Of a stretch of DNA of 46,014 bases, positions 24,119 through 33,689 are shown in pieces. The DNA comes from Clostridia bacterium (lineage in GTDB: Bacteria > Bacillota > Clostridia > UMGS1840 > HGM11507). The position numbers and the translations under genes were made by a program. The stretch's first letter is position 1. Each line of letters starts with the position of its first letter. The notes below the pieces were generated by a model. That model saw nothing but the letters and a program-made list of their open reading frames with translations, did not search any database and was not told where the DNA came from. The DNA lies in NCBI GenBank assembly GCA_017414505.1, contig JAFQLQ010000024.1:1-46014 (forward strand). The letters are read 5' to 3'.

Positions 24119-24148
24119 AAAAGGAGGAGGGTATTCAAGCCCTCCTCT
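24119..24148 (-). terminator. Terminator of dtd
   Basis: The stem 24124-24131 / 24140-24147 (GAGGAGGG / CCCTCCTC) is followed on the minus strand by TTTT. It lies about 27 bases past the dtd stop and separates it from the convergent non-coding RNA. Confidence 0.65.
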
Positions 24149-24174
24149 GCTATATCCTGAAATATATAACATTT

Positions 24175-24624
24175 CTATTCCCATATTTCACTGTCTAAAA
24201 GTATTGTAAAAGGCCCGTCATTTACAAGCGAAACCTTCATATCAGCACCAAAAGAACCGTGCTGAACCTTTTTAAATTTATCCTTTGCAATTTCAATAAA
24301 ATATTCATAAAGCTCCTCGGCAAGCTGTGGATTTCCTGCATTTGTAAAGCTGGGGCGATTCCCTTTTTTAATATCCGCATACAAGGTAAACTGCGAAACA
24401 ATTAAAACCTCTCCGTCTACATCTGCAACGGAAAGATTTATTTTATCATTCTCGTCAGGAAAAATTCTCATTTTTGAAATTTTATCCATTAATTTATCTG
24501 CTCTTTGTTTAGTATCACCCTCGCAAACACCAAGAAGCAGAAGATATCCCTTACCTATACTACCTATAACTTCGTTATCCACCGTTACAGAAGCTTCGGA
24601 AACTCTCTGTAATACAACTTTCAT
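24175..24624 (-). CDS. dtd: D-aminoacyl-tRNA deacylase
   Basis: The 149-residue enzyme removes D-amino acids (and Gly from tRNA-Ala) from tRNAs. The active-site motif [17 protein letters not shown] and the Gly-Pro motif in NDGPFTI are both intact. The ATG at 24624 is chosen because GAGGTGA lies at the right distance; the longer frame starts inside that site. It has its own leftward promoter. It lies close to the aspS/gat/alaX operon, so several tRNA quality-control genes are near each other but on separate transcripts. Confidence 0.95.
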   Translation of the reverse strand: MKVVLQRVSEASVTVDNEVIGSIGKGYLLLLGVCEGDTKQRADKLMDKISKMRIFPDENDKINLSVADVDGEVLIVSQFTLYADIKKGNRPSFTNAGNPQLAEELYEYFIEIAKDKFKKVQHGSFGADMKVSLVNDGPFTILLDSEIWE

Positions 24625-24642
24625 TTTTGTCACCTCGAATTA

Positions 24643-24670
24643 AGTATAACATAAATTTAAAAATAGTCAA
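24643..24670 (-). promoter_or_regulatory. Promoter of dtd
   Basis: On the minus strand TTGACT (24670-24665) and TATACT (24648-24643) are 16 bases apart, just upstream of the dtd ribosome site. It is back to back with the EamA promoter. Confidence 0.7.
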
Positions 24671-24673
24671 TAG

Positions 24674-24702
24674 TTGACACATTTTGCAGATTAATGTATA
24701 AT
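24674..24702 (+). promoter_or_regulatory. Promoter of the EamA-cls operon
   Basis: TTGACA (24674-24679) and TATAAT (24697-24702) are 17 bases apart, a consensus promoter ahead of the AAGGAG site of the EamA gene. Confidence 0.8.
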
Positions 24703-24729
24703 TATAAGAAAAACTAAGGAGAAATCAAC

Positions 24730-25602
24730 TTGAAACACAAAACAACCTTTGCAAAACTTGCATTGCTTCTTGCTACAATAATATGGGGAAGCTCCTTTGC
24801 AATTATGAAAAATTCGGTGGAGGTAATTCCGCCCAACACCTTGCTTGCCATAAGATTTTCGGCGGCGTGCATTATACTTTCGTTAATCTTTTTCAAACGA
24901 CTTTTAAAAATCAACAAAGAATATATGTGGCAGAGTGCAATTATCGGACTTTGTCTGTTTCTTGCCTACTGCGTGCAAACCTTCGGGCTTGCCGAAACAA
25001 CTCCCGGGAAAAACGCTTTTCTGACGGCTGTTTACTGCGTTATAGTACCATTTTTATTCTGGTTTGTAACCAAAGAAAAGCCCGGATTTTACAATGTTAT
25101 CGCCGCAATTATATGTATAGTAGGAATAGGCTTTGTTTCTCTTGACGGCAACCTTACTATGGGCATAGGTGATGCCCTTACTCTTGTTGGAGGCTTTTTC
25201 TACGCCCTGCACATTGTTGTGGTAGCAAAATTCGGAAAAGAAAAAGATCCCATTGTAATAACAATTCTGCAATTTTTCTATTGCGCAGTTTTTTCAACAA
25301 TTGCATCTCTTTTATTTGAAAAACCCGATTTTTCATTCACTCCGCAGTTATCCTTCGGACTTGCCTACCTTGCTGTTTTCTGCACTGCAACAGCACTTTT
25401 ACTGCAAAATGTTGGTCAGAAGCATACAAATCCATCCGTTTCAGCGCTGATTCTTTCCTTAGAATCCGTTTTCGGAGTTATTTTTTCCATAATTTTATAC
25501 GGCGATAAAATGACTTTAAGACTGATTATCGGATTTATTTTAATTTTTTCATCAATAATAATATCGGAAACAAAATTATCATTTTTAAAAGGTAAAAAAT
25601 AA
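24730..25602 (+). CDS. EamA/DMT-family transporter
   Basis: The 290-residue integral membrane protein has ten predicted membrane segments in two EamA repeats. The first repeat is marked by ATIIWGSSFAIMK near the N-terminus, the second by the closing SLESVFGVIFSIILYGDKM segment. Such proteins export metabolites or amino acids, but the substrate cannot be read from sequence. The start is TTG at 24730 behind AAGGAG. Its stop overlaps the cls start (TAATG), so the two are translated together. Confidence 0.85.
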   Translation: MKHKTTFAKLALLLATIIWGSSFAIMKNSVEVIPPNTLLAIRFSAACIILSLIFFKRLLKINKEYMWQSAIIGLCLFLAYCVQTFGLAETTPGKNAFLTAVYCVIVPFLFWFVTKEKPGFYNVIAAIICIVGIGFVSLDGNLTMGIGDALTLVGGFFYALHIVVVAKFGKEKDPIVITILQFFYCAVFSTIASLLFEKPDFSFTPQLSFGLAYLAVFCTATALLLQNVGQKHTNPSVSALILSLESVFGVIFSIILYGDKMTLRLIIGFILIFSSIIISETKLSFLKGKK

Positions 25603-27044
25603 TGTTTAAAATTCTTCTTTTAATTAATTTGCTTTGCATACTTTCCGTAATATTTGTAGAAAGAAAACGTCCCCAGGCTACCATAGCCTGGGTGCTTGTT
25701 ATGAATTTTTTACCGATTATCGGTGCAGTTATATACATTCTTTTAGGAAGCACCGCAATTCCCGCCTTTGGAAAAAAAATACGTCTTTATTTTGAAAAAT
25801 ATGATGAATACACCAATCATTTCTACCGTTACCTTGATTTAAACAAGGAAGAAGTAAACAATTCAAACGACGAAAACCTTGCCAAATACAAGGATATAAT
25901 TTATACCAACATGAGCAATAACGGCAGTCTTTACAGCGAGGGAAACTCTGTAAAAGTATATACCAATGCAAAAGAAAAATACGACGACCTTATTTCAGAT
26001 ATAGAAAACGCTAAGCACACAATAAACATTGAATATTTTATAATAAGAACCGATGAAACGGGAAAAAGGCTTGTAAACGCCCTTTCCAAAAAAGCAAGCG
26101 AAGGCGTTGAAGTAAACCTTTTATACGACGAGCTTGGCAGTTTACGCACAACCAAACGTTTCTTTTCTCCGCTGATTAAAAACGGCGGAAATGTGGAACG
26201 TTTTCTGACACGAATTTTCACAAATCTTATCCGCTTCAATCACCGTAATCACCGCAAAATAGTGGTTATAGACGGTAAAATTGGTTATACCGGCGGAATG
26301 AACATCGGAAACGAATATATGGGCGAAGGAAAGATAAAAAACTGGCGTGATACCCATATAAGAATTGAAGGGCCAAGCGTTCATATGCTGCAGGTACTTT
26401 TTATGCTGGACTGGATTCTTTCCTGCAGGAAAAAAGTAACAAGTAAAAATATAAGTAATTTTGAAAAATATTTTCCTCATATTGAAAACACAAACGGAAA
26501 TATCGGAATGCAGATTGTTTCTTCAGGGCCTGATTCAAAGGAACAGCAGATAAAATACGGCTTATTTAAAATGATAACGGGTGCAAAAAACAATATTTAT
26601 ATTCAAACACCTTATTTTGTGCCCGATGAAGCACTTTTTGAAGCACTTAAAATTGCCGCAATGTCGGGCGTGGATGTGCGTATTATGATACCTGCAATTC
26701 CAGATAAAAAATACGTTTACTATATCACCCGTTCCTATGCCGAGGAGCTGCTGGAATACGGAGTGAAAATTTATCTTTACAACGGTTTTATCCATTCAAA
26801 AACTATCGTAACCGATTCTTATGTTACCTCTGTGGGAACTGCTAATTTTGATGTACGGAGCTTTGTTTTAAACTTTGAAGTAAACGCCTTTATGTTTGAC
26901 GAAGCATTTGCAAAAGAAAATGAAAATATATTTTTTAAGGACTGTGAAAATTCTTCGGAATTAACCCTTGAAGCTTCAAGAAAAACCTCGGTTTTTAAAA
27001 AAGTCTTGCGTGGAATATGCAGATTATTTGCGCCGCTTGCTTAG
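25602..27044 (+). CDS. cls: Cardiolipin synthase (phospholipase D type)
   Basis: The 480-residue enzyme condenses two phosphatidylglycerols into cardiolipin at the membrane. Two N-terminal membrane segments are followed by two HKD motifs: HRKIVVIDGKIGYTGGMN (about 223-240) and HSKTIVTDSYVTSVGTANFD (about 400-420). The tail CRLFAPLA resembles the usual Cls ending, so the protein is complete. Its TAG stop (27042-27044) lies inside the left terminal repeat of the element at 27041-27317, so that element inserted at, or supplied, the stop. Confidence 0.92.
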   Translation: MFKILLLINLLCILSVIFVERKRPQATIAWVLVMNFLPIIGAVIYILLGSTAIPAFGKKIRLYFEKYDEYTNHFYRYLDLNKEEVNNSNDENLAKYKDIIYTNMSNNGSLYSEGNSVKVYTNAKEKYDDLISDIENAKHTINIEYFIIRTDETGKRLVNALSKKASEGVEVNLLYDELGSLRTTKRFFSPLIKNGGNVERFLTRIFTNLIRFNHRNHRKIVVIDGKIGYTGGMNIGNEYMGEGKIKNWRDTHIRIEGPSVHMLQVLFMLDWILSCRKKVTSKNISNFEKYFPHIENTNGNIGMQIVSSGPDSKEQQIKYGLFKMITGAKNNIYIQTPYFVPDEALFEALKIAAMSGVDVRIMIPAIPDKKYVYYITRSYAEELLEYGVKIYLYNGFIHSKTIVTDSYVTSVGTANFDVRSFVLNFEVNAFMFDEAFAKENENIFFKDCENSSELTLEASRKTSVFKKVLRGICRLFAPLA

Positions 27045-27317
27045 CCTGACGGTAATTATACGAACCTGATTTTTAGTGGCAGATTTCCACTTGCACTGCG
27101 TTGAAATACTCGCAAATCCACCTAGGATTCGCTGTGTTTTTGCCTTGTTCAAACAAAAATCTGCTCACTCAAAATTCGTAGACCTGAAAAGGATGGAATT
27201 TTGAGAAGATTTTAGTGCGAAGAACGCAGACAGGCTGGTGCCTGTTAAGGTCGACAAACAAAAATATGCCGAAATTACGCCTTTTCAGGCAGGTTCAGAT
27301 AACTACTGTCAGGCTAA
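27041..27317. mobile_element. MITE-like element with terminal inverted repeats
   Basis: The ends 27041-27068 and 27290-27317 are imperfect inverted repeats: the outer 10 bases are identical (TTAGCCTGAC) and about 23 of the first 28 match. Between them is about 220 bp without a coding frame but with further internal repeats, such as CTCAAAATTC inverted around the middle and a direct repeat of CAAACAAAAAT. TA dinucleotides sit in both ends, as in IS630/mariner-type insertions, but no clear target duplication is visible. It fills the whole gap between cls and the deacetylase gene. It could instead be a structured RNA or other intergenic repeat. Confidence 0.6.
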
Positions 27318-27373
27318 AAATAACACGAATATTGCCAACCCCGTTTTCATAAATTATGATACGGGGTGATTTT

Positions 27374-28231
27374 ATGTATAAATTCTTGGTTTTCAAATTT
27401 AATCCCAAACCTCTTATCATTGGGGCTTTTCTTATGTTTTTCTTTTCAATGGGATACATTATCCCAAAAAACCGCGCCGCCGATTCCCAAATCACATTAC
27501 CCATTATTATGTATCATCAGGTGCTTAAGGACAGCGTTCTTCACGGAACCTACGTTATTTCTCCCGAAGAGCTTGAAAACGATATTAAATACATAAAAAG
27601 CAAAGGCTATAATTTTGTTACTGTTTCGGATTTGGTAAGCTATGTTTACAATAATATTCCACTGCCTCCAAAGCCAATAATTCTTACTTTTGACGACGGC
27701 TTTGCAACCGGATATTCCTATGTTTATCCCATACTCGAAAAATATGGTGCAAAAGCAGTTATATCTGCAATCACAATCCATTCCGAAATATATTCCCTGA
27801 CCGAAGATAAGCATTTAAGCTATGCACATCTTACCTGGGATGAGATGAAAGCTCTTTCTGATAGCGGAATAGTTGAAATTGCCAATCACACTTACAATAT
27901 GCACTCAACAGAGGACAGAAAAGGCATAAAAATAAAAGACGGTGAAAATCCAGATGAATACAAAAATCTTTTAAGCCTCGATATTTCAAAGGCTCAGGAA
28001 CAGATAAAATCCGCAACGGGAAAAGCTCCTGTAACCTTCACTTATCCTTTCGGATATTCCTGCCCCGAGGCAGAAGATTTTATCCGCAATACCGGCTTTA
28101 AGGCAAGTCTTTTCTGCACTGAAGGAATAAACATTATTACAAAAGATAAAAACTGCCTGTATAATTTAAAAAGGTATAACCGTCCGCATAACATAGACCG
28201 TTACACCTTTTTTAAACAAATGGGAATTTAG
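27374..28231 (+). CDS. Polysaccharide deacetylase (NodB homology domain)
   Basis: The 285-residue protein has an N-terminal membrane anchor (about 12-30) and an extracellular NodB domain. The first metal/catalytic motif is LTFDDGFATGY (about 100) and the second is NHTYNMHS (about 176), with TFTYPFGY further on. Such enzymes remove acetyl groups from peptidoglycan or other surface glycans; some act in spore cortex formation. The ATG at 27374 is preferred because of GGGGTGA upstream. It ends tail to tail with gpr, sharing 4 bp. Confidence 0.88.
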   Translation: MYKFLVFKFNPKPLIIGAFLMFFFSMGYIIPKNRAADSQITLPIIMYHQVLKDSVLHGTYVISPEELENDIKYIKSKGYNFVTVSDLVSYVYNNIPLPPKPIILTFDDGFATGYSYVYPILEKYGAKAVISAITIHSEIYSLTEDKHLSYAHLTWDEMKALSDSGIVEIANHTYNMHSTEDRKGIKIKDGENPDEYKNLLSLDISKAQEQIKSATGKAPVTFTYPFGYSCPEAEDFIRNTGFKASLFCTEGINIITKDKNCLYNLKRYNRPHNIDRYTFFKQMGI

Positions 28232-29196
28232 AAGGTAAAACTTTCGATATATTCAAGTCCTATATCTCTGTGAAGGGCAAGATTTATACCGTTTGAAATC
28301 ACCTTTGCAATATGCGAAATAAGATTATCAATTTCTTTCGGGGTTACTATAAGCTCCTTTTCCTCGTCGGCAAGTAATCCCGAAATTGTTCCGTCGTCAT
28401 TTTTATAATGCTTTATTTTTTCTGATAGTTCGCTGTTTTCTTCCGAATTTTTCAAAAGTATATCAAGAATTTTTGTTGCTGAGTCAACACCAATGGAAAG
28501 TGCATTAACAACAGTAGGAACACCAATTGCAATAACCGGAACACCAAGAGTATCCTGATTAAGCCCCTCTCTTGCATTGCCAACTCCCGAACCGGGTGTT
28601 ATGCCGGTATTTGTAAGCTGAATTGTTGTACTTATTCTACCCGGAACTCCGGATGCAAGTGCATCTACTGCAATAATAAGTGCAGGGTTTATTTTTCTTG
28701 CAATTCCCTTTACTATATCCGAGCTTTCCACACCGGTTATACCAAGTACACCGGGCGATATTGCGCAAACCGGACGCAAATTATCGTCTATATGCTCGGG
28801 AATATATTCTATAAGGTGCTTAGTTACCATTGTTCCCTCAACCACCTGCGGGCCAAGAGCATCGGGAGTTATATTCCAGTTTCCAAGCCCCACCACAAGA
28901 ACGGTATCACCGTCCTTTAAATCGGTAAGCTCATTTATATAATCCTTTAACATATAACTTAAATTTTCGGTTGTTTCGGGATTTAATTCCTTTATAATTT
29001 TTCCTTCCAGAGTTATATATTTTCCAACCGGTTTATTAAGAAGCTGTGAGGCTTCCCCGTCTTTAACTTCTACGGTTGTTATCAGAATTCCGTCCTTAGT
29101 TTCTGTTGTCATCTCAACTCCTGCAGGCATATCCGTATTATACCTTTTATAAATTTCGCTCGCTTCCAACGCAAGATCGGTTCTTAAATTTATCAT
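28228..29196 (-). CDS. gpr: Germination protease GPR
   Basis: The 322-residue protein is the spore endopeptidase that degrades small acid-soluble proteins during germination. It starts with the propeptide-like MINLRTDLALEA, has the VEMTTE cleavage-region sequence and contains the conserved blocks VVGLGNWNITPDALGP and ISPGVLGITGVESSD. Its presence marks the organism as a spore former. On the minus strand, an AATACTA box (29233-29227) resembles the CATnnTA -10 of sigma-G promoters but no good -35 is seen. AAAGGAAG precedes the ATG. Confidence 0.95.
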   Translation of the reverse strand: MINLRTDLALEASEIYKRYNTDMPAGVEMTTETKDGILITTVEVKDGEASQLLNKPVGKYITLEGKIIKELNPETTENLSYMLKDYINELTDLKDGDTVLVVGLGNWNITPDALGPQVVEGTMVTKHLIEYIPEHIDDNLRPVCAISPGVLGITGVESSDIVKGIARKINPALIIAVDALASGVPGRISTTIQLTNTGITPGSGVGNAREGLNQDTLGVPVIAIGVPTVVNALSIGVDSATKILDILLKNSEENSELSEKIKHYKNDDGTISGLLADEEKELIVTPKEIDNLISHIAKVISNGINLALHRDIGLEYIESFTF

Positions 29197-29262
29197 TTTT
29201 TTCTTCCTTTCCGTTATAATAATAGTTAGTATTCTCCGTTAAAAATTTATTATAACAAAAAA

Positions 29263-29325
29263 AGAGAACCGCTTGGGGAACGGCTCTCTAAAGAGGAGTA
29301 AGATGAATGAATCCATCGGGGAACG
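29263..29325. repeat. Two neighbouring hairpins sharing GGGGAACGG
   Basis: The first hairpin pairs 29263-29271 with 29281-29289 (one A-C mismatch) around a loop ending GGGGAA. About 40 bases on, GGGGAACGG recurs (29317-29325) and a shorter AATCC/GGATT stem encloses it. The second copy lies in the small open frame at 29303-29359. The purpose is unknown; the similarity could be chance. Confidence 0.35.
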
Positions 29326-29359
29326 GATTACAATTCTTCTTCGAAATTATAATATATAA
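29303..29359 (+). CDS. Possible 18-residue small ORF or truncated HTH gene
   Basis: An AGAGGAG site lies five bases before an ATG that encodes 18 residues, MNESIGERITILLRNYNI plus a final Tyr counted in the last codon before TAA. The IGERI start resembles the first helix of XRE regulators, so this may be a remnant of such a gene, a leader peptide, or chance. No convincing promoter was found. It sits in the 394-bp region between gpr and secA, which otherwise holds hairpins and the secA promoter. Confidence 0.25.
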   Translation: MNESIGERITILLRNYNI

Positions 29360-29456
29360 TTTCACATTGATTATAACACTTTCTCCATTAAATGTCAACA
29401 AAAAACTTTTATATATTAATTATTTGTAAAAAAATTTTCCATAATTGTAAAATTCC

Positions 29457-29485
29457 TTGAAATTCATATATAATTGTGTTATACT
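29457..29485 (+). promoter_or_regulatory. Promoter of secA
   Basis: TTGAAA (29457-29462) and TATACT (29480-29485) are 17 bases apart, about 100 bases upstream of secA, leaving an AT-rich leader without clear structure. Confidence 0.65.
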
Positions 29486-29590
29486 ATATTCTGTTGAAGT
29501 ATATTTCTTAAATACATGAGTTAAAATTTTTATATAAATATTTTTTAAGATTGTGCTTTATTATGCAAATGAAAGGCTGTGGAAATTCCA

Positions 29591-32335
29591 ATGTTTAAAT
29601 CCATTGTGGATAAAATATTCGGCACATATTCGGACAGAGAAATTAAACGAATAATGCCGATGGTTAATAAAATTCTTGCTCTTGAGGAAGAATATTCTAA
29701 GCTTACGGATGATGAGCTTAAAGCAAAAACTCCTCATTTTAAAGAAAGACTTGCTGCCGGCGAAACGCTTGACGATATTTTAGTTGAAGCATTCGCAACC
29801 GTTCGTGAGGCTGCCTGGAGAGTTCTTTCCTTAAAACATTACCCTGTTCAGCTAATCGGTGGTATTGTGCTTCATCAGGGAAGAATCGCCGAAATGAAAA
29901 CCGGTGAAGGTAAAACTCTTGTGGCTACCCTTCCGGCATACTTAAATGCACTTTCCGGAAAAGGTGTTCACATTGTAACCGTTAACGATTACCTTGCAAA
30001 GCGTGACAGCGAGTGGATGGGTAAATTATATAAATTTCTTGGTCTTACAGTAGGTATAATCATCCACGATATTCCTCCTATGCTTCGTAAACAGCAGTAC
30101 GAAGCCGATATAACCTACGGAACAAACAACGAGTTTGGTTTCGATTATCTTAGAGATAATATGGTTATATATAAAGAACAGATGGTTCAGAGAGGTCATA
30201 ATTTTGCCGTTGTCGATGAGGTGGACAGTATCCTTGTGGACGAAGCAAGAACACCTCTTATAATTTCGGGTGCAGGCGATAAATCCACCGAAATTTACAA
30301 TGTTGTAAATGCTTTTGTAAAAAAATTAAAATACAAAACCATTGTTGAAACCGATATGAAGGAAGACAACGATGATGACAATGTTGACTACATTGTGGAC
30401 GAAAAGGGCCACACCGCAACTCTTACTGCACGTGGTGTAAAAGCGGCAGAAGCAGCTTTCGGAATAGAAAACCTTTCCGATCCGGACAATCTTACAATTT
30501 CCCATCACATCAATCAGGCAATCCGTGCTTACGGTCTTATGAAGCGTGATGTTAACTACGTTGTAAAAGACGGCGAGGTTGTTATTGTTGACGAATTTAC
30601 AGGTCGTATGATGTTCGGAAGACGTTATTCTGACGGACTTCATCAGGCAATCGAAGCAAAAGAAGGCGTTAAGATTGAAAGAGAATCTAAAACCCTTGCT
30701 ACAATTACATTCCAGAACTTCTTCCGTCTTTACGGCAAGCTTTCCGGTATGACCGGTACTGCCCTTACCGAAGAAAAGGAATTTCAGGAAATTTACAAAC
30801 TTGACGTTGTTGTTATTCCCACAAACAAGCCAATTGCCAGAGTGGACGGTTCTGATTACGTTTATAAAAACGAAATGATTAAATTCACCGAAGTTGTTGA
30901 AGAAATTGTAAGACGTCACCAGACAGGTCAGCCCGTTCTGGTTGGTACTGTGTCTATTGAAAAATCTGAAATTTTAAGCAGAATGCTTAAGCTTAAAGGC
31001 ATAAAGCACGAGGTTCTTAACGCAAAGCATCATCATAAAGAAGCTGAAATTGTTGCTCAGGCAGGTAAAATAGGCGCTGTAACCATCGCTACCAATATGG
31101 CAGGCCGTGGTACCGACATCATGCTTGGCGGTAACGCTGAATATCTTGCAAAAGCAGAAATGATGAAGCAGGGACTTTCCGATGAAATAATTGCCGAAAG
31201 TACCGGATTTGCAGAAACAGATAACGAGGAAATTTTAGAAGCAAGAGCACTTTACGCTTCGCTTCTTGATAAATACAAAGCAGGCATTGAAGAAGAAAGA
31301 GAAAAAGTAAAAGCTGTTGGCGGTCTTTGCATTATAGGTACAGAACGCCACGAAAGCAGACGTATCGACAATCAGTTAAGAGGTCGTGCCGGCCGTCAGG
31401 GTGATCCCGGTGAAACAAGATTCTATCTTTCTCTGGAAGACGATATTATGCGTCTTTTCGGTTCGGACAGAATTTTAGCTATGGTTAATGCGCTGAAACT
31501 TCCCGATAATGAGCCTATCGAGCACAAAATGCTTACCGATGCCATTGAAACCGCTCAGAAACGTGTTGAAGGAAGAAACTTCCAGATAAGAAAGCACGTT
31601 CTTCAGTATGACGATGTTATGAACACACAAAGAGGTGTTATTTACTCACAGCGTCAGCAGGTATTAAACGGTGAAGATATCCACGAAACAATTATCAAAA
31701 TGCTTAAAGATATGGTTGCAAACTTTGTTGCAAAACATACTGCCGCAAGTGAATTCCCCGATTACTGGAATATGGATTACATCTGCGATTACGCAACAAA
31801 TCATTTTGCTCCCGAAGGCGAGAAAATTGAATTTTCAGATGACGAATTCAGAGAACTTAACCGTGACAGACTTCAGAATATTTTAGAAGATGCTGTTATG
31901 GCAAGATACGAAACCCGCGAAGAAATGTTTGGCGAACAGTTAAGAGAAATCGAAAGAATTATTCTTCTTAACACTGTTGACAGCAAGTGGATGGATCACA
32001 TTGATGCAATGGATCAGCTTCGTCAGGGTATCGGACTTCGTTCTTACGGTCAGCGTGATCCCGTTGTGGAATATCAGTTTGAAGGCTTTAATATGTTTGA
32101 AGAAATGATTGCTTCCATAGGCGAAGAAACCTCACTGAAACTTCTGCACATTATCCCAAAAGAACAAGTGGAAAGAAAACAGGTGGCGGTTCCTCTTAAC
32201 GCAACTCATTCTGACGGAACTATTGAAAAAAGACCTGTTCGCACCAACAAAAAAGTAGGCAGAAACGACCCCTGCCCCTGCGGTTCCGGCAAAAAATATA
32301 AAAAATGCTGCGGATTTTTCGAAGGTGAAGAATAA
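29591..32335 (+). CDS. secA: Preprotein translocase ATPase SecA
   Basis: The 914-residue motor drives Sec-dependent export at the membrane. It contains Walker [10 protein letters not shown] (about 100-108), the [19 protein letters not shown] helicase block, the preprotein cross-linking and second NTPase domains ([27 protein letters not shown]), the scaffold region and a C-terminal zinc motif [13 protein letters not shown] that binds SecB or ribosomes. The ATG at 29591 gives the usual start [17 protein letters not shown]; a GTG at 29579 is possible but badly placed relative to AAAGG. It is separated from pgk by about 100 bp. Confidence 0.96.
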   Translation: MFKSIVDKIFGTYSDREIKRIMPMVNKILALEEEYSKLTDDELKAKTPHFKERLAAGETLDDILVEAFATVREAAWRVLSLKHYPVQLIGGIVLHQGRIAEMKTGEGKTLVATLPAYLNALSGKGVHIVTVNDYLAKRDSEWMGKLYKFLGLTVGIIIHDIPPMLRKQQYEADITYGTNNEFGFDYLRDNMVIYKEQMVQRGHNFAVVDEVDSILVDEARTPLIISGAGDKSTEIYNVVNAFVKKLKYKTIVETDMKEDNDDDNVDYIVDEKGHTATLTARGVKAAEAAFGIENLSDPDNLTISHHINQAIRAYGLMKRDVNYVVKDGEVVIVDEFTGRMMFGRRYSDGLHQAIEAKEGVKIERESKTLATITFQNFFRLYGKLSGMTGTALTEEKEFQEIYKLDVVVIPTNKPIARVDGSDYVYKNEMIKFTEVVEEIVRRHQTGQPVLVGTVSIEKSEILSRMLKLKGIKHEVLNAKHHHKEAEIVAQAGKIGAVTIATNMAGRGTDIMLGGNAEYLAKAEMMKQGLSDEIIAESTGFAETDNEEILEARALYASLLDKYKAGIEEEREKVKAVGGLCIIGTERHESRRIDNQLRGRAGRQGDPGETRFYLSLEDDIMRLFGSDRILAMVNALKLPDNEPIEHKMLTDAIETAQKRVEGRNFQIRKHVLQYDDVMNTQRGVIYSQRQQVLNGEDIHETIIKMLKDMVANFVAKHTAASEFPDYWNMDYICDYATNHFAPEGEKIEFSDDEFRELNRDRLQNILEDAVMARYETREEMFGEQLREIERIILLNTVDSKWMDHIDAMDQLRQGIGLRSYGQRDPVVEYQFEGFNMFEEMIASIGEETSLKLLHIIPKEQVERKQVAVPLNATHSDGTIEKRPVRTNKKVGRNDPCPCGSGKKYKKCCGFFEGEE

Positions 32336-32361
32336 ATACGTTAAAAATTTAACGAAAACTA

Positions 32362-32390
32362 TTGAAATATTTATAAATATGTTGTAAAAT
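32362..32390 (+). promoter_or_regulatory. Promoter of the pgk-tpiA-gpmI operon
   Basis: TTGAAA (32362-32367) and TAAAAT (32385-32390) are 17 bases apart, ahead of the pgk ribosome site AGGTG. No strong terminator separates secA from it, so read-through from secA is possible. Confidence 0.55.
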
Positions 32391-32441
32391 ATTAAATGGA
32401 AAAAAATTGTATAAAAATTATTATAATATGAGGTGTTTAAA

Positions 32442-33629
32442 ATGCTAAACAAAAAAACAGTTGACGATATCAGCGTTAACGGCAAAAGAGTTCTTGTACG
32501 TTGCGATTTCAACGTACCGATTAAAGACGGTAAAATTACTGACGAAACAAGAATTGTAGGTGCTCTTCCCACAATTAAAAAACTAATTAACGACGGCGGC
32601 AAAATCATTCTTTGCTCACATATGGGCAAACCGAAGGGTGAACCTGTTCCCGAATTATCTCTTGCTCCTGTTGCTGAAAGACTTTCCCAGCATCTTGGAA
32701 TGAACGTTATTTTCGCTGCTGACAACGAAGTTGTAGGCGAAAATGCTAAAAAAGCTGTTGCTGAAATGAACAATGGCGAAGTTGTTTTACTTCAGAACAC
32801 CCGTTACAGAAAAGAAGAAACAAAGAATGAAGAAAACTTCTCCAAAGAATTAGCTTCTCTTGCTGATGTTTTCGTAAACGATGCTTTCGGCAGTGCTCAC
32901 AGAGCTCACTGCTCCACAGTTGGAGTTTCCGATTATGTTGATGTTTCCGTTGCAGGTTACTTAATGGCTAAAGAAATTAAATTCTTAGGCGATGCTGTTA
33001 ACAACCCTGTAAGACCTTTGGTTGCTATTCTTGGCGGTTCTAAAGTTTCCAGCAAAATTTCCGTTATCAACAATCTTTTAGAAAAAGTTGATACACTAAT
33101 CATCGGCGGTGGTATGGCATACACATTTATGGTTGCTCTTGGCTACAATGTTGGTACTTCTCTTCTTGAAGCTGACTATGTTGAATATGCTAAAGAAATG
33201 ATGGCAAAAGCTAAAGAAAAAGGCGTTAAGCTTCTTATCCCCGTTGATACAGTTGTTGCTCAGGAATTTGATAACGATGCTGCAAGCAAAGTTGTTCCCG
33301 AAGGCGGAATTGAAGATGGCTGGATGGGACTTGACATTGGTCCTAAAACAATCGAAATCTTCTCCGAAGCTGTTAAAGATGCAAAAACAGTTGTTTGGAA
33401 CGGACCTATGGGCGTATTTGAAATGCCTAACTTTGCAAAAGGTACAAATGCTATCGCAAGCGTTTTAGCTGAAATTGATGCTACAACAATCATCGGCGGC
33501 GGTGACAGTGTTGCTGCTGTTAACCAGGCCGGTCTTGGCGATAAGATGAGCCATATTTCCACAGGCGGCGGAGCTTCCTTAGAATATCTTGAGGGTAAGG
33601 AACTACCCGGTATTGCTTGCTTAGACTAA
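32442..33629 (+). CDS. pgk: Phosphoglycerate kinase
   Basis: The 395-residue glycolytic enzyme makes ATP from 1,3-bisphosphoglycerate. The N-terminal substrate-binding block [11 protein letters not shown] (about 18-28), the SHMGKPKGE basic patch and the C-terminal nucleotide-binding GGGDSVAA and STGGGASLE motifs are all present. The ATG at 32442 follows AGGTG; an in-frame GTG nine bases upstream overlaps that site. It heads the glycolytic cluster pgk-tpiA-gpmI; gapdh and enolase are not in the window. Confidence 0.96.
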   Translation: MLNKKTVDDISVNGKRVLVRCDFNVPIKDGKITDETRIVGALPTIKKLINDGGKIILCSHMGKPKGEPVPELSLAPVAERLSQHLGMNVIFAADNEVVGENAKKAVAEMNNGEVVLLQNTRYRKEETKNEENFSKELASLADVFVNDAFGSAHRAHCSTVGVSDYVDVSVAGYLMAKEIKFLGDAVNNPVRPLVAILGGSKVSSKISVINNLLEKVDTLIIGGGMAYTFMVALGYNVGTSLLEADYVEYAKEMMAKAKEKGVKLLIPVDTVVAQEFDNDAASKVVPEGGIEDGWMGLDIGPKTIEIFSEAVKDAKTVVWNGPMGVFEMPNFAKGTNAIASVLAEIDATTIIGGGDSVAAVNQAGLGDKMSHISTGGGASLEYLEGKELPGIACLD

Positions 33630-33640
33630 TAAACAATTAA

Positions 33641-33662
33641 AAGGGCGGTAATTACCGCCCTT
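33641..33662 (+). terminator. Perfect palindrome between pgk and tpiA
   Basis: A perfect 22-bp palindrome forms a 9-bp GC-rich stem with a short loop, but only a poor T run follows (TTATTTG). It may be an RNA-processing or stability element or a weak attenuator rather than a full stop. Confidence 0.55.
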
Positions 33663-33689
33663 ATTTGAGAATAGAAAGAGGTAAATATT

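Noticed and set aside
24015..24209. 64-residue rightward open frame
   Set aside because: It overlaps the 3' half of the structured RNA and its terminator, has no ribosome site and resembles nothing.
27041..27317. Target-site duplication flanking the MITE-like element
   Set aside because: Flanks show no convincing duplication beyond the TA shared with the repeat ends, so none is claimed.
29227..29255. Sigma-F or sigma-G promoter for gpr
   Set aside because: AATACTA resembles the sigma-G -10, and GGAGAATACT partly matches sigma-F, but neither has a good -35, so it is mentioned only within the gpr entry.
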